Assembly: GCA_963753815.1 (NCBI GenBank)
Contig: CAVWDU010000003.1
Location: forward strand, 1,488,001-1,552,000
Length of the DNA: 64,000 nt
Direction: 5' to 3'
Source of the DNA: CAVWDU01 sp963753815
GTDB lineage: Bacteria > Pseudomonadota > Gammaproteobacteria > Pseudomonadales > Halieaceae
The position numbers and the translations under genes were made by a program. Under the pieces are notes generated by a model, which saw nothing but the letters and a program-made list of their open reading frames with translations, was not told where the DNA came from and did not search any database. Positions 17,305 to 26,579 of the stretch are shown here, piece by piece (the stretch's first letter is position 1; the number at the start of each line of letters is the position of its first letter).

Positions 17305-18291
17305 TCACGTGAGGCTATTGGGCAGCGCTTTCGCCAGCTGCAGCAGGTTCTGGTGGGCATTGCGCAGGCTGTCACCGTTGCTGCGTCCGGTACCGATCGC
17401 GGCGATGAAGCCGCGGGCAACCCCCTCTAGCGGGTCCGGCAGGGCCACCCGACGCGCGTTGGCGACCAGGAACTGTTGATAGTCAGGCAGCGCTATCTCG
17501 CGGTCGGCCCGCCTGCCGTTGATCTCGTACCAGGCCGGGCGTGGCGGCTCGGGGCAGGTCACCAGCGAGAGAGTGCTGTGGCAGTTGCCGGTCGCGTGCC
17601 CATAGGTGCAGTCCAGCGTCAGGTGATCGGGCCGGGGGCCGTCGCCGATGTCCACCTCGACGCGGGTGAAGCTGCCCGGCCCCAACAGCGCCTGTAACAT
17701 ACTGATGAAGTGCGGCGCGGCGTCGGTAATCATGTCAGCGCCGATGGAAATCGGGCTCAGGCCCATGGCAAACGTATTGACGCCTTCCGCCGGCGTTGCA
17801 TGCAATTGGTGGAAGGCCGGCAGCGTCAGCGGCCACTGGGTCACCATCTGCAGCACCCGGCCGCTCGCCTCGAAGTGCCCGATCAGTGTATCGACGGTCG
17901 CCATATCGGCAGGCCAGGCCAGCGGCTTCTCCACCAGGCAGTGACAGCCGGCGGCGGCAACGTGCTCGAGCTGTGCCTCGTGGAAGCGCCAGGGCGAACA
18001 CAGGGCCACCGCGGTCGGCTGTTCGGTCGCGAGGGCTGCGGGCAGATCGGTATAACCGTTACAGTCGATGTGCAGGCGCTGGCTCAGCTCCGCCTTCGCC
18101 GCGTCCACGCTGGCGTCGCTGGTGCCAACGATGGCGCACACGTCGGCACCGGCCTCGAGCAGGGCGGCGGCGAGAAATGGCCCGGTTCCCTGACGGGCAC
18201 GGCGAGCGCCGACGACCAGTGCTCTCACCCTGCAGCCCGCGGCCGTGGCGGGCGCGTTACGTTGTTGCGTCATGGCGGCTGGGTCAAGCAC
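17305..18291 (-). CDS. Gfo/Idh/MocA-family oxidoreductase
   Basis: A 328-residue NAD(P)-dependent dehydrogenase. The Rossmann region VRALVVGARRARQG is near the N-terminus, and the conserved EKP motif of the family is in CLVEKPLAWP. The C-terminal alpha/beta domain is complete. A second Met seven codons in (18273) is an equally plausible start. Family members usually oxidise or epimerise sugars, inositols or nucleotide sugars. It is followed by the radical SAM gene and is divergent from the NhaC operon across about 150 bp. Confidence 0.83.
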   Translation of the reverse strand: MLDPAAMTQQRNAPATAAGCRVRALVVGARRARQGTGPFLAAALLEAGADVCAIVGTSDASVDAAKAELSQRLHIDCNGYTDLPAALATEQPTAVALCSPWRFHEAQLEHVAAAGCHCLVEKPLAWPADMATVDTLIGHFEASGRVLQMVTQWPLTLPAFHQLHATPAEGVNTFAMGLSPISIGADMITDAAPHFISMLQALLGPGSFTRVEVDIGDGPRPDHLTLDCTYGHATGNCHSTLSLVTCPEPPRPAWYEINGRRADREIALPDYQQFLVANARRVALPDPLEGVARGFIAAIGTGRSNGDSLRNAHQNLLQLAKALPNSLT

Positions 18292-18445
18292 GCCGGCTCC
18301 TGCCGGTGAGTGCAGGCGGGACTACGGTGGTGCCGGTGTTCATGAACAGCCGGTATCCAGTTACAAAAAGTTTGGCGCGGGATTTCGTCGCCGGGAGCGC
18401 CGTCCCCGCGTACAATCCGGTGTTTTCGCCCAGTCGGGAAAGTCG

Positions 18446-19804
18446 ATGACGGAATACGGTGCATTGAGTTTGGTGCCCACGGTGGTGGTGTTGGCGCTGG
18501 CCGTCTGGAGCCATCGTACCATTGAATCGGTAATCGCCGGCGCGCTGGTTGCGTTCCTGATCACGTCGGGTACAGGCTTCCTGAGTGAGTTTTCCGAGGC
18601 GATGATACGGGTGATGCAGGACCGTGATGTCGCCTGGGTGCTGCTGGTCTGCGCCCTTTACGGCGCCTTCATAGCGCTGGTGGTGAAGGGCGGGGGCGCC
18701 CAGGCTTTCGGTGAGCTGGTGACCCGCTACGTGCACGGCAAGCGCGGCAGCCTGTTGTGCACCTGGGGCCTGGGGCTGGCCATCTTCCTGGACGATTACC
18801 TCAACTCTCTCACCGTCAGTTCGTCGATGAAGAATGTCACCGACCGCTTCCGGGTCTCGCGGGAGATGTTGTCATACGTGGTGGACTCCACCGCTGCGCC
18901 CATCTGCCTGATCATACCCATCTCGACCTGGGCGGTTTACTTCGCCGGGCTGCTGGAGAAGAACGGCGTGGCCGCCGACGGCGCAGGAATCGACGTTTTC
19001 ATCCAGTCGATTCCCTACATGTTCTACCCGTTCATCGCCGTGCTGATCGTGCCGCTGGTGATTGTCGGCGTGGTGCCGCTGCTGGGCCGCATGCGTGGCG
19101 CCGAGCAGCGGGCCGAGGAGACCGGGCAGGTGATTCCCCCGGGTTCCGAGCATATCGAGATGCCCGATATCTACGAGGGCTCCGACAAGTCCTCCACCAG
19201 CCCGGCCCTGTTTTTCGTGCCCATCGGCGCCCTGATCTTCTTTACGGTCTGGTTCGACATCGACGTGTTGATGGGGGTGATCGCCGGCATCTTCGTGACC
19301 CTGGTCCAGTACGCCTTCCTGCGGGTTCTCAAGCCCGTGGACATGTTTGACACCCTGATCGAGGGCCTCAAGGTGATGGTGCCGGTGCTCACCATCCTGG
19401 TCGCCGTGTTCACCTTCATCGAGGGCAACAATGCCATCGGCATGACGGACTACGTGATTACCCGGGTTGCGCCGTACATGACTGCCGAATTGCTGCCGGT
19501 GCTGGCCTTCGTCACCATGGCCTTCGTCTCCTTCACCACGGGCTCCAACTGGGGCGTGTTCGCGATTGCCATGCCGGTCGTGTTCCCGCTGGCCGAGCAG
19601 GTGGGCGTGAGCGTGCCCCTGATGGCGGGGGCCCTGTTCTCCGCCAGCGGCTTTGGCAGCCATGCCTGTTTTTACTCCGACTCCACGGTGCTCACTGCCC
19701 AGGGTGCGGGCTGCGCGCCCTTCGATCACGCCATCACCCAGCTGCCCTATGCGCTGATTGCCGCCGGCATCGCCGCGGTGGGCTATGTGCTGATTGGACT
19801 GTGA
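18446..19804 (+). CDS. nhaC: Na+/H+ antiporter NhaC-family membrane protein
   Basis: A 452-residue polytopic protein of the NhaC (IT superfamily) type. Features are the stretch IFLDDYLNSLTVSSSMKNV, with acidic and Asn residues inside a membrane helix, the FTTGSNWGVFAI motif, and FSASGFGSHACFYSDST near the C-terminus; all are typical of the family. The frame is open from 18245, but the start is placed at the ATG at 18446 where the membrane protein proper begins. The stop overlaps the GTG start of the next gene by four bases (GTGA), so the two are translationally coupled. Sodium is assumed from the family; the real substrate could differ. Confidence 0.82.
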   Translation: MTEYGALSLVPTVVVLALAVWSHRTIESVIAGALVAFLITSGTGFLSEFSEAMIRVMQDRDVAWVLLVCALYGAFIALVVKGGGAQAFGELVTRYVHGKRGSLLCTWGLGLAIFLDDYLNSLTVSSSMKNVTDRFRVSREMLSYVVDSTAAPICLIIPISTWAVYFAGLLEKNGVAADGAGIDVFIQSIPYMFYPFIAVLIVPLVIVGVVPLLGRMRGAEQRAEETGQVIPPGSEHIEMPDIYEGSDKSSTSPALFFVPIGALIFFTVWFDIDVLMGVIAGIFVTLVQYAFLRVLKPVDMFDTLIEGLKVMVPVLTILVAVFTFIEGNNAIGMTDYVITRVAPYMTAELLPVLAFVTMAFVSFTTGSNWGVFAIAMPVVFPLAEQVGVSVPLMAGALFSASGFGSHACFYSDSTVLTAQGAGCAPFDHAITQLPYALIAAGIAAVGYVLIGL

Positions 19805-20619
19805 CCGAATTGAATATCACTATCCTCTGTAACCAGGACCTCGCCAGCAACGTTACGCTCAACGCCCTGGTGCCCGCGCTCGCCGGCCAGCATCGTTTGC
19901 GGGTGTTTTACTCCAGCCGCGTGGGTGGCGGCCCGGGCCCTATACAGGCGCTGGAACTGCTGCGGTTTTTCGAGCAGTCTTTGTTCAATGAGCTGCTGTT
20001 TCCGGCACTGTCTACCGCTGCTGCCCGTGGCGAGCTGCTCGGGTTTGCCGACCTCGGTGAGCGCTGGCAGGTACCCATCGAGCCGCTCAACGGTGTCAAC
20101 AGTGATGCTGCCCGGCGCACGCTCGCAGACGGCGCCCCCGACCTGTTCGTGAGTATCCGCTACGGTGGCATCCTTCGCGAAGCGGTTATCGCTTTGCCCC
20201 GCCTCGGGGTGATCAACCTGCACTCGGGCCTGCTGCCGCAGTACCGCGGCGTCATGGCGACCTTTCGAGCGATGCTGGCGGGCGACGAGGAAATCGGGAC
20301 AACGCTGCACACGATCACCGATGCGGGGATCGACACCGGTGGCATCATCGGCACCCGTCGCCAACCGGTGGATTACCAGCACTCCTACCTGTGGAACGTG
20401 CTCAAGCTCTATCCCGCTGGTGTCGAGATGCTGTTGTCGGCGATCGAATCACTGGCGTCGGGTGAGCCATTGACGGTGGCGCCCCAGCCTGCGGGTGGCA
20501 ACTACTACAGCTTTCCCGACGCCGGCGAGATCGACGAATTTCACCGGCGCGGACTCACACTATATGATGTCGGGGAAATCATCGACATCGCCCGAGCCTA
20601 CCTGAGACCTGATCCATGA
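19801..20619 (+). CDS. Formyltransferase-family protein
   Basis: A 272-residue protein related to methionyl-tRNA and sugar N-formyltransferases (10-formyl-THF dependent). The family catalytic block is visible as NLHSGLLPQYRG (His and the SLLP-like motif), followed by TDAGIDTGGII, which supplies the catalytic Asp. It is too short to contain the C-terminal tRNA-binding domain of Fmt, so it more likely formylates an amino sugar or other small molecule. The start is GTG at 19801 inside the nhaC stop, and the stop overlaps the ATG of the amidohydrolase gene (ATGA). This three-gene operon faces the radical SAM/oxidoreductase pair. Confidence 0.8.
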   Translation: MTELNITILCNQDLASNVTLNALVPALAGQHRLRVFYSSRVGGGPGPIQALELLRFFEQSLFNELLFPALSTAAARGELLGFADLGERWQVPIEPLNGVNSDAARRTLADGAPDLFVSIRYGGILREAVIALPRLGVINLHSGLLPQYRGVMATFRAMLAGDEEIGTTLHTITDAGIDTGGIIGTRRQPVDYQHSYLWNVLKLYPAGVEMLLSAIESLASGEPLTVAPQPAGGNYYSFPDAGEIDEFHRRGLTLYDVGEIIDIARAYLRPDP

Positions 20620-22283
20620 AAAGACTGATCTGCGCCGGCCTGCTGGCCTGCCTCGCCGGCCCCTCGTATGCCGCCACGCTGGTGCACAATGTGCGCGGCT
20701 ATACCATGAACGACGGCGCACTGCTGCGCTTTGCCGCGCTGGAGTACGAGGCGGGCAAGGTGACCCGGCTGTACCCGGACGCGGCCACCGCGAAAGCCAG
20801 TGGCGCCGATGAGCGCATCGACGGCGGGGGCGCGACGCTGCTGCCGGGCCTGATCGATGCCCACGGCCATGTCAGCAGCCTTGGCCTGGCCCTGAAGAAG
20901 GTCGACCTGGTCGGCGCAGCCAGCGAGCAGGATGCCCTCGAGCGGGTGGCCGAGTTCGCGCAGCGACAGGGCGAAGGCTGGTTGCTCGGCCGCGGGTGGA
21001 ACCAGGTGCTCTGGCCGGGCAAGGCCTTCCCCTCGCGGACCGCCCTGGATAGGGTCACCGGAGACCGACCCGCTGCCTTCAACCGGGTCGACGGGCACGC
21101 CCTGTGGGTCAATACGGCGGCACTGCGGGCGGCGGGTATCGACGACAGTACACCGGACCCGGAGGGTGGCCAGATCGTGCGCGACGCGCAGGGGCGTGCG
21201 ACCGGGGTGTTGATCGATAACGCCATGGGTAGCGTGTTTAAGGCGATTCCGGCTGCGTCGGATGAGGAGACGGCATCGCTGCTGGTGCATGCGATGGAGG
21301 CTCTGGCGGCCGAAGGGCTGACATCGGTGCACGACGCGCGTACATCGGCCCAGGAGGTGCGGGTGTTGCAGGCCCTGCGCAAGGAAGGCCGGTTGCCAGT
21401 GCGGTTCTACGCCATGCTCGACGTGCTCAACCCCGACAACAACCAGTACCTGTCGCAGGGCCCCATGATCGATCCCGAGCACCTGCTCGATATCCGCGCG
21501 GTAAAGATTTCCGCAGACGGGGCGCTCGGTTCCCGGGGTGCCGCCCTGTTCGAGGATTACAGTGATGCACCGGGCCAGCGCGGGCTGCTGTTGTTGAACG
21601 ACCAGGAACTGCAGCATCACATTCTGCGGGCCATGCGGGCCGGTTACCAGGTCAACACCCATGCCATTGGTGATCGCGCCAACGATCGGGTGCTGACCTT
21701 CTACGAGAACCTGATCAAGCGCGAGGACAGCCGCGCGTTGCGCCACCGCATCGAGCACGCACAGATCCTGCGGGTGGCGGATATTCCCAGGCTGGCGGCC
21801 AGCGGTATCATTGCCTCGATTCAGCCGACGCACGCGACCAGTGACATGAACATGGCAGGCGACCGCCTCGGTGAAGCGCGCCTCGCCGGGGCCTATGCGT
21901 GGAGACAGTTGCTCGACAGTGGCGCCCACATGGCGGGGGGGTCGGACTTCCCGGTCGAACCGGCGAACCCGTTTTTCGGCCTGCACGCGGCGATCACCCG
22001 CCAGAGCCACGCCAACGCCCCGCCCGAGGGCTGGCTGCCCCGTGAAAAGCTGTCGCGACGTGTCGCGCTCAGCCTCTTCACCGAATTCGCCGCCTACGCC
22101 GCCCACCAGGAAGCTGCGATCGGGCGCCTGCTGCCCGGGTATTACGCCGATTTCATCCTGGTGCGGGACGACTACTTCGAGGTGCCGGAAGAGGGCATCT
22201 GGAAGAACGTGGTGCTGGGCACCTGGGTGGCGGGCCGGCAGGTCTATGCGGCCGATGCCGTCGCGAGCGGCGATCAGCCCTAG
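20616..22283 (+). CDS. Exported amidohydrolase family protein (YtcJ-like)
   Basis: A 555-residue metal-dependent amidohydrolase with a Sec signal peptide (MKRLICAGLLACLAGPSYAA). Metal-binding motifs are DAHGHVS near the start of the barrel, AVKISADGALGSRG, NTHAIGDRAND, RIEHAQIL and GGSDFPVEPANPF. This arrangement matches the YtcJ-like family, whose substrates are mostly unknown. It is the last gene of the nhaC operon and starts inside the stop of the formyltransferase gene. A deformylase or deacylase role for the pathway would be possible but is only a guess. Confidence 0.85.
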   Translation: MKRLICAGLLACLAGPSYAATLVHNVRGYTMNDGALLRFAALEYEAGKVTRLYPDAATAKASGADERIDGGGATLLPGLIDAHGHVSSLGLALKKVDLVGAASEQDALERVAEFAQRQGEGWLLGRGWNQVLWPGKAFPSRTALDRVTGDRPAAFNRVDGHALWVNTAALRAAGIDDSTPDPEGGQIVRDAQGRATGVLIDNAMGSVFKAIPAASDEETASLLVHAMEALAAEGLTSVHDARTSAQEVRVLQALRKEGRLPVRFYAMLDVLNPDNNQYLSQGPMIDPEHLLDIRAVKISADGALGSRGAALFEDYSDAPGQRGLLLLNDQELQHHILRAMRAGYQVNTHAIGDRANDRVLTFYENLIKREDSRALRHRIEHAQILRVADIPRLAASGIIASIQPTHATSDMNMAGDRLGEARLAGAYAWRQLLDSGAHMAGGSDFPVEPANPFFGLHAAITRQSHANAPPEGWLPREKLSRRVALSLFTEFAAYAAHQEAAIGRLLPGYYADFILVRDDYFEVPEEGIWKNVVLGTWVAGRQVYAADAVASGDQP

Positions 22284-22325
22284 CTGATTCCGGTCAGCGA
22301 GGTCAGGCGATTCCGTCCGGCAACG

Positions 22326-23204
22326 TCAGCTGGCCTCGGCCAGCAGCGCATCGACCATGCTCCGGGCCTGCCCCTGGTAGCCGCCTCCGAACAGGTTGAA
22401 GTGATTGAGCACGTGGTAGAGGTTGTAGAGCGTTCTGCGTAACGGGTAGCCCGGCTCCAGCGGCCACTCCTCGTCGTAGGCCGCGTAGACGCGCTGGTTG
22501 AAGCCGCCAAATAGCTCGGTCATGGCGAGGTCGGCCTCGCGGTCGCCGTAATAGACGGCGGGGTCGAATAATACCGGGTTGCCGTCGCTGTCGGCATTGC
22601 AGTTGCCCGACCACAGGTCGCCGTGCAGCAGCGAGGGCGCCGGGTCGTGGTCGCCGAAAAGCACCGGTAGGGATTCCTGCAGCTTTGCACCCTTATCCAG
22701 TAACCCGGCATCGGCGCCGTTTGCCGCCGCCAGTTCGAGTTGGAATTGCAGCCTGTTTTCGGCGAAGAATGCCGGCCAGCTCGGGTTCCAGGGGTTGGGC
22801 TGTGGCGTCGAGCCGATGGTGTTGTCGCGTTCCCAGCCGAATTGCTCCGCGCCCGCCCGGTGCATGCGGGCCAGCTGGTGCCCCAGCGCTTCGCTGGTAG
22901 CGTGCGTTATTGCACCAAATTCGATGTATTCCAGCACCAGGAAGCTGCGGGTGCCGGCCTCGCCCAGCGCCACGGTCCGCGGCACCCGGATCGCGCCGCT
23001 TGCGTGCAGGGCCTGCAGCCCGGCGGCCTCGGCCTCGAACATCGGCAGCCGCGCGGCTTCGTTCAGTTTCACAAAAATCGGGCCACCCGGACCCGCCAGC
23101 CGCCAGGCTTCATTGATGGACCCGCCGTGTACCGGAGACAGTGATTCGGCCGTGAATCCGCTTCCCGTCGCTTCCCGAATCGCCTGCTCGATAACATCCC
23201 ACAT
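22326..23204 (-). CDS. Fructosamine kinase family protein
   Basis: A 292-residue protein of the fructosamine-3-kinase/YniA family, which repairs glycated proteins or phosphorylates sugar amines. Kinase motifs are LLHGDLWSGN (catalytic loop) and DPAVYYGDREADLAM (metal-binding Asp region); the Gly-rich SPVHGGSINEAWRL and FVKLNEA form the nucleotide lobe. The frame extends to 23249, but the ATG at 23204 (MWDVIEQAI) matches the usual family start. It converges on the amidohydrolase gene and is divergent from the tRNA-Val gene. Confidence 0.85.
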   Translation of the reverse strand: MWDVIEQAIREATGSGFTAESLSPVHGGSINEAWRLAGPGGPIFVKLNEAARLPMFEAEAAGLQALHASGAIRVPRTVALGEAGTRSFLVLEYIEFGAITHATSEALGHQLARMHRAGAEQFGWERDNTIGSTPQPNPWNPSWPAFFAENRLQFQLELAAANGADAGLLDKGAKLQESLPVLFGDHDPAPSLLHGDLWSGNCNADSDGNPVLFDPAVYYGDREADLAMTELFGGFNQRVYAAYDEEWPLEPGYPLRRTLYNLYHVLNHFNLFGGGYQGQARSMVDALLAEAS

Positions 23205-23296
23205 AGTGACCAGTATGACCCATTTCACCCTTTCGGGCAGTTTGCTCACCCAGATATTGAGCTCCGCGGACTCCCCGCCTATAATGCGCGTTCTCC

Positions 23297-23373
<77 letters not shown>

Positions 23374-24074
23374 AACAAAAAGGCCACCCATCGGGTGGCT
23401 TTTTTGTTTGGTGTCCCGGTGGGTGAGAACTGCCGCCAGTTCGACAAACTCTCCCCACGGGAGAGTTTGCAACGAGGCGCGCAGCGCCGAAGCCCGCAGG
23501 GTCAGAACGGCCCCGAGGCCGGTCTGATTCATCTGCCTGGTCCTACCACCTCCTGTCAGGAACAAAGGCCAGCGCCAAGGTGGCGTTTTTGTTTGGTGTC
23601 CCGGTGGGTGAGAACTGCCGCCAGTTCGACAAACTCTCCCCACGGGAGAGTTTGCAACGAGGCGCGCAGCGCCGAAGCCCGCAGGGTCAGAACGGCCCCG
23701 AGGCCGGTCTGATTCATCTGCCTGGTCCTACCACCTCCTGTCAGGAACAAAGGCCAGCGCCAAGGTGGCGTTTTTGTTTGGTGTCCCGGTGGGTGAGAAC
23801 TGCCGCCAGTTCGACAAACTCTCCCCACGGGAGAGTTTGCAACGAGGCGCGCAGCGCCGAAGCCCGCAGGGTCAGAACGGCCCCGAGGCCGGTCTGATTC
23901 ATCTGCCTGGTCCTACCACCTCCTGTCAGGAACAAAGGCCAGCGCCAAGGTGGCGTTTTTGTTTGGTGTCCCGGTGGGTGAGAACTGCCGCCAGTTCGAC
24001 AGACTCTCCCCACGGGAGAGTTGGCAACGAGGCGCGCAGCGCCGAAGCCCGCAGGGTCAGAACGGCCCCGAGGC
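23374..24074 (+). repeat. Tandem array of 185-bp units with tRNA 3'-end copies
   Basis: Four head-to-tail units: 23374-23548 (175 bp, with the native tRNA terminator), 23549-23733 and 23734-23918 (185 bp each) and a partial fourth to about 24074. The first three end with ATCTGCCTGGTCCTACCA, identical to the 3' end of tRNA-Val (copies at 23531, 23716 and 23901). Each unit contains a perfect 11-bp inverted repeat with a 3-base loop (CAAACTCTCCC / GGGAGAGTTTG; the last copy is altered) and a small hairpin followed by T residues. Open frames on both strands repeat with the array and are not genes. The array looks like stacked attachment-site scars or slippage duplication next to an island. Confidence 0.92.
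23376..23410 (+). terminator. Rho-independent terminator of tRNA-Val
   Basis: GGCCACCC-ATC-GGGTGGCT forms the stem, with A-rich DNA before and TTTTTTGTTT after it, directly following the CCA end of the tRNA gene. The repeat units downstream have a different hairpin (CGCC-AAGGT-GGCG then TTTTT) in the equivalent place. Confidence 0.88.
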
Positions 24075-24151
24075 GTCACGGCCCGCGATTTGCCACGAAA
24101 GCCGTGTCCCAGCATGATGCTGCAGACCCGTTTGTCTGGAGTGATTCAATC

Positions 24152-25093
24152 GTGCAGAAAAAAAACGCCCGCAAGGTGTGTTGGGTGGCGTTGATCGCGA
24201 GCCTCATGGCCTGCGAGACACCGGACTCCCAGATAACAGACGAGACATTCCAGGCCAGGGCAGCCGTTCCCGCCTACGAGTTTGGCGAGGGCCCGACTGT
24301 CCTGGTCGATGCCGGCCACAACAACTTTCATACGGCTGAGGGTCGCTATCGACCGTTCGCCGAGCTGTTGCGCAGTGACGGTTACGTGGTCCGGTCACTG
24401 GCAGCAAAAGTCAGCGCCGAAGCCTTGGATCAAGGGAAAATATTCGTGGTTGCCAACGCCCTCTCGGAGAGGAATGTGGATGTCTGGTCGCTGCCTAATT
24501 ATCCGGCGTTTACCCCGGGGGAGGTCGCAGTCGTCGAGCAATGGGTCAGTGAGGGTGGTTCGCTTTTGCTGATTGCTGACCATATGCCCATGCCAGCTGC
24601 CACAGCCGGGTTGGCATCCGCATTCGGGGTGCGCTTCGAGAATGGCTACGCAATCAGAAAGGGATTCGAATCACCGCGTCCGCCCATAGTTTTTGATCGC
24701 GAGAACGGCCAGTTGGTCGACCATCCCATTACCAATGGGCGCCTTGATCGTGAGCGAATTGACTCTGTCGCAACCTTCACCGGTCAGGCATTTCAAGCAG
24801 AAGGGGACTTCTCTCCGCTACTCGTGTTCGGGCCCGCAACAGAGATGCTTTTCCCGGAGACACCGGCGGTATTTACCGAAGCTACCCGTCGAATCAATAT
24901 TGAGGGCTGGTATCAAGGCCTGGCTTTAGAGCACGGGAAAGGTCGAGTTGCAGTATTCGGCGAGGCCGCCATGTTCAGCGCCCAGACCTTGGGCCCGGAT
25001 CGTCGGCCAATGGGAATGAATTCGCCGGTAGCCAAACAAAATGCACAGTTCGCACTGAACCTGCTCCACTGGTTGTCAGGGGGTCTTGATTGA
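24152..25093 (+). CDS. Putative lipoprotein with DUF4350/GATase-like fold
   Basis: About 313 residues from a GTG start at 24152, chosen because a basic segment (QKKNARK), a hydrophobic stretch and a lipobox (LMAC) follow at once and GGAG lies about ten bases upstream. The frame is open further upstream only because it runs into the tRNA-end repeats. The body has VLVDAGHNNFHT, VVEQWVSEGGSLLLIADHMP and GKGRVAVFGEAAMF, which resemble DUF4350/ThuA-like proteins built on a glutamine-amidotransferase-like fold. No catalytic triad is assured. Function is unknown; a binding or envelope role is likely. It is the first gene after the repeat array. Confidence 0.65.
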   Translation: MQKKNARKVCWVALIASLMACETPDSQITDETFQARAAVPAYEFGEGPTVLVDAGHNNFHTAEGRYRPFAELLRSDGYVVRSLAAKVSAEALDQGKIFVVANALSERNVDVWSLPNYPAFTPGEVAVVEQWVSEGGSLLLIADHMPMPAATAGLASAFGVRFENGYAIRKGFESPRPPIVFDRENGQLVDHPITNGRLDRERIDSVATFTGQAFQAEGDFSPLLVFGPATEMLFPETPAVFTEATRRINIEGWYQGLALEHGKGRVAVFGEAAMFSAQTLGPDRRPMGMNSPVAKQNAQFALNLLHWLSGGLD

Positions 25094-25727
25094 AGGGCGT
25101 TCCATAGGGGACAACAAGCCACCCTTTATCGTGCGTGGAGTGCTGAAAGGCTATCCATGTCGCCCGAACCGAACCCAGGTCTTCATACGTGTGCAGCCGC
25201 GAACTACCAAACAGTCTCGCATTGTTTTTTCAACGGAAATCCTGGTCAGGAATGCTCCCGCTATATGCTATGCTATTGATTCGTATGAAGTTACTGCTTT
25301 CTAACGGGTGCATGCGGTGACCGCAAATGATGAATCGTTTCTTCGAAGACTTCTCGCTATTTACTCTGTGCCGCACTCAGCCGTGATAACCGGCTGTAAA
25401 CACGAGCGTTATTCAAGGGAACAATCGAGACACTCGAAGTTATACGGAATGCTGATCAACGGCCCCGTCCGTAGATATAGCTGTTATAGCGCCGGAGCGA
25501 TCTCGTGCCAGATCACGGTGAGTCTATGAGCACCGTCGTATACACAGCCATTTTGGCCCCGAGAAGAGAATCAGCGATTGGCGCTACGCCAGTTCATCCA
25601 GCGTACCGAGCTCCGATCTATCTTCCAGGCGCTCTCCTTACTCCTGACATCTCTGGCTCTATACGTGAACTAGGGCTTCCGCATTCGCTCCAGCAACGCT
25701 CGCCATCCGATCGCCTGGCATGCCGCG
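25094..25727. other. Gap with no recognisable gene
   Basis: Short open frames exist on the plus strand (about 25086-25304, 25308-25529 and 25505-25804), but none has family hallmarks and the last runs into the attC-like site. A hairpin CAGCCG-TGATAAC-CGGCTG lies at 25378-25396, and GTTATTC at about 25403 could be half of a decayed attC. The stretch probably holds remnants of older cassettes. Confidence 0.4.
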
Positions 25728-25806
25728 CAATAACAAGTGCGGTCAGTTCGCTCCCTTCGGTCGCCGGACGCGCTCACAGCGCGCTCGCTGCCGCCCAGCG
25801 TTAGGC
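25728..25806 (+). repeat. attC-like site 1
   Basis: The left core is AATAAC (25729-25734) and the right core is GTTAGGC (25800-25806), a perfect GTTRRRY. The left arm TAACAAGTGCGGTCAGTTCGC pairs imperfectly with GCGCTCGCTGCCGCCCAGCGTTA, with a TCCCTTCGGTCGCCGGA variable terminal loop region. The next cassette's ATG follows seven bases after the right core. Confidence 0.72.
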
Positions 25807-25812
25807 AATACT

Positions 25813-26196
25813 ATGAATACATCTCGGCGTGAATTTTTGGTTTGGATGGCTCTGATTGGTATAACCTCGAACGTGCATGGGGAATCCGCAATGAAAGAAG
25901 AAAAAATGTATGGCATCGTCGGAAAAATGATTGCCGTTCCATGTAAGCGTGACGAACTGGCAAAGATCTTAATAGCCGGTGTGGCAGGTATGCCTGGATG
26001 TCTCAGTTATGTCGTTGCTAAGGATAGCAGCAATAATGATGCGCTATGGATTACCGAAGTTTGGGAAAACCAAGTAATGCATCAAGCATCACTAAAACTT
26101 GAGTCCGTCCAAAACGCAATTGCTAAAGGTAGACCTCTAATATCTCGCTTCGGAGAGCGTTTTGAAACACAACCCTTGGGTGGATTTGGAATATAA
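25813..26196 (+). CDS. ABM-domain (quinol monooxygenase-like) protein with Tat signal
   Basis: A 127-residue cassette protein. The start ATG at 25813 is seven bases after the attC core. The N-terminus MNTSRREFLVWMALIG has a twin-arginine motif and hydrophobic stretch, then the mature part YGIVGKMIAVPCKRDELAKIL and ALWITEVWENQVMHQASL, which match the antibiotic-biosynthesis-monooxygenase (ABM) dimeric ferredoxin-like fold. Such proteins oxidise quinols or degrade haem, or act as small-molecule binders; export to the periplasm is unusual. The stop is three bases before the next attC site, so the unit is one complete cassette of about 400 bp. Confidence 0.8.
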   Translation: MNTSRREFLVWMALIGITSNVHGESAMKEEKMYGIVGKMIAVPCKRDELAKILIAGVAGMPGCLSYVVAKDSSNNDALWITEVWENQVMHQASLKLESVQNAIAKGRPLISRFGERFETQPLGGFGI

Positions 26197-26198
26197 AT

Positions 26199-26282
26199 GC
26201 CTAACAAGCAGCAGCATCTCCGGCCTTCGGCCTGGACCTCCTTACGCGTCGCTTCAGTCGGCCGGTGTGCTGGGCGTTAATG
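26199..26282 (+). repeat. attC-like site 2
   Basis: The left core GCCTAAC (26199-26205) fits RYYYAAC exactly; the right core is GTTAATG (26276-26282). The arms share TAAC-x3-CAGCA...CCGGCC when the right arm is reversed, with unpaired bases on one side as in real attC sites. It sits three bases after the stop of the ABM cassette and leads straight into leader copy A. Confidence 0.8.
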
Positions 26283-26520
26283 GGCGCTCTTAGAGATTTG
26301 CAGAATCGACTCAAATACATCGCCGAGTATGAACTCCGGAAAACGCCAACGGGGCCGGGTTCCTGGTATCACCGGCATGGTGGGAATAACCAGGGTGCCG
26401 TTCATAATCAAAATACGTTCCCGCGGGAACGTCGGGTATCAATTGCGTTCAGCCCTGGCCAGGATTCCGTGAATCGTCTCGAGCAACGCGGTCCATTAAC
26501 AAGTCAGGGTTGCGGACGGC
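26276..26520 (+). repeat. Conserved cassette leader, copy A
   Basis: This starts at the right core of attC site 2 with GTTAATGGGCGCTC and ends near TTGCGGACGGCC. It contains the perfect 18-bp palindrome ACGTTCCCGCGGGAACGT at 26415-26432, followed by GTATCAATTGCGTTCAGCC, shared with copies B and C. It lies upstream of the broken ICMT-like gene. The translated frame across it is similar in the three copies but has no attributable protein. Confidence 0.8.
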
Positions 26521-26579
26521 CTGACAACGGCCGAAACCCGAAGCGTCAGGCGCTCAATTAGAGCCGTGTGATTTGATGG

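Noticed and set aside
23405..24074. CRISPR array
   Set aside because: Units are 185 bp, nearly identical throughout with no variable spacers, and no cas genes are present.
23395..24115. Repeated 90-105 residue open frames on both strands of the tRNA-end array
   Set aside because: They exist only because the 185-bp unit repeats; both strands are open and no protein family or ribosome site supports them.
25303..25409. A further attC site before the first one (TTCTAAC ... GTTATTC)
   Set aside because: The cores are plausible but the arms do not pair convincingly over about 107 bases.
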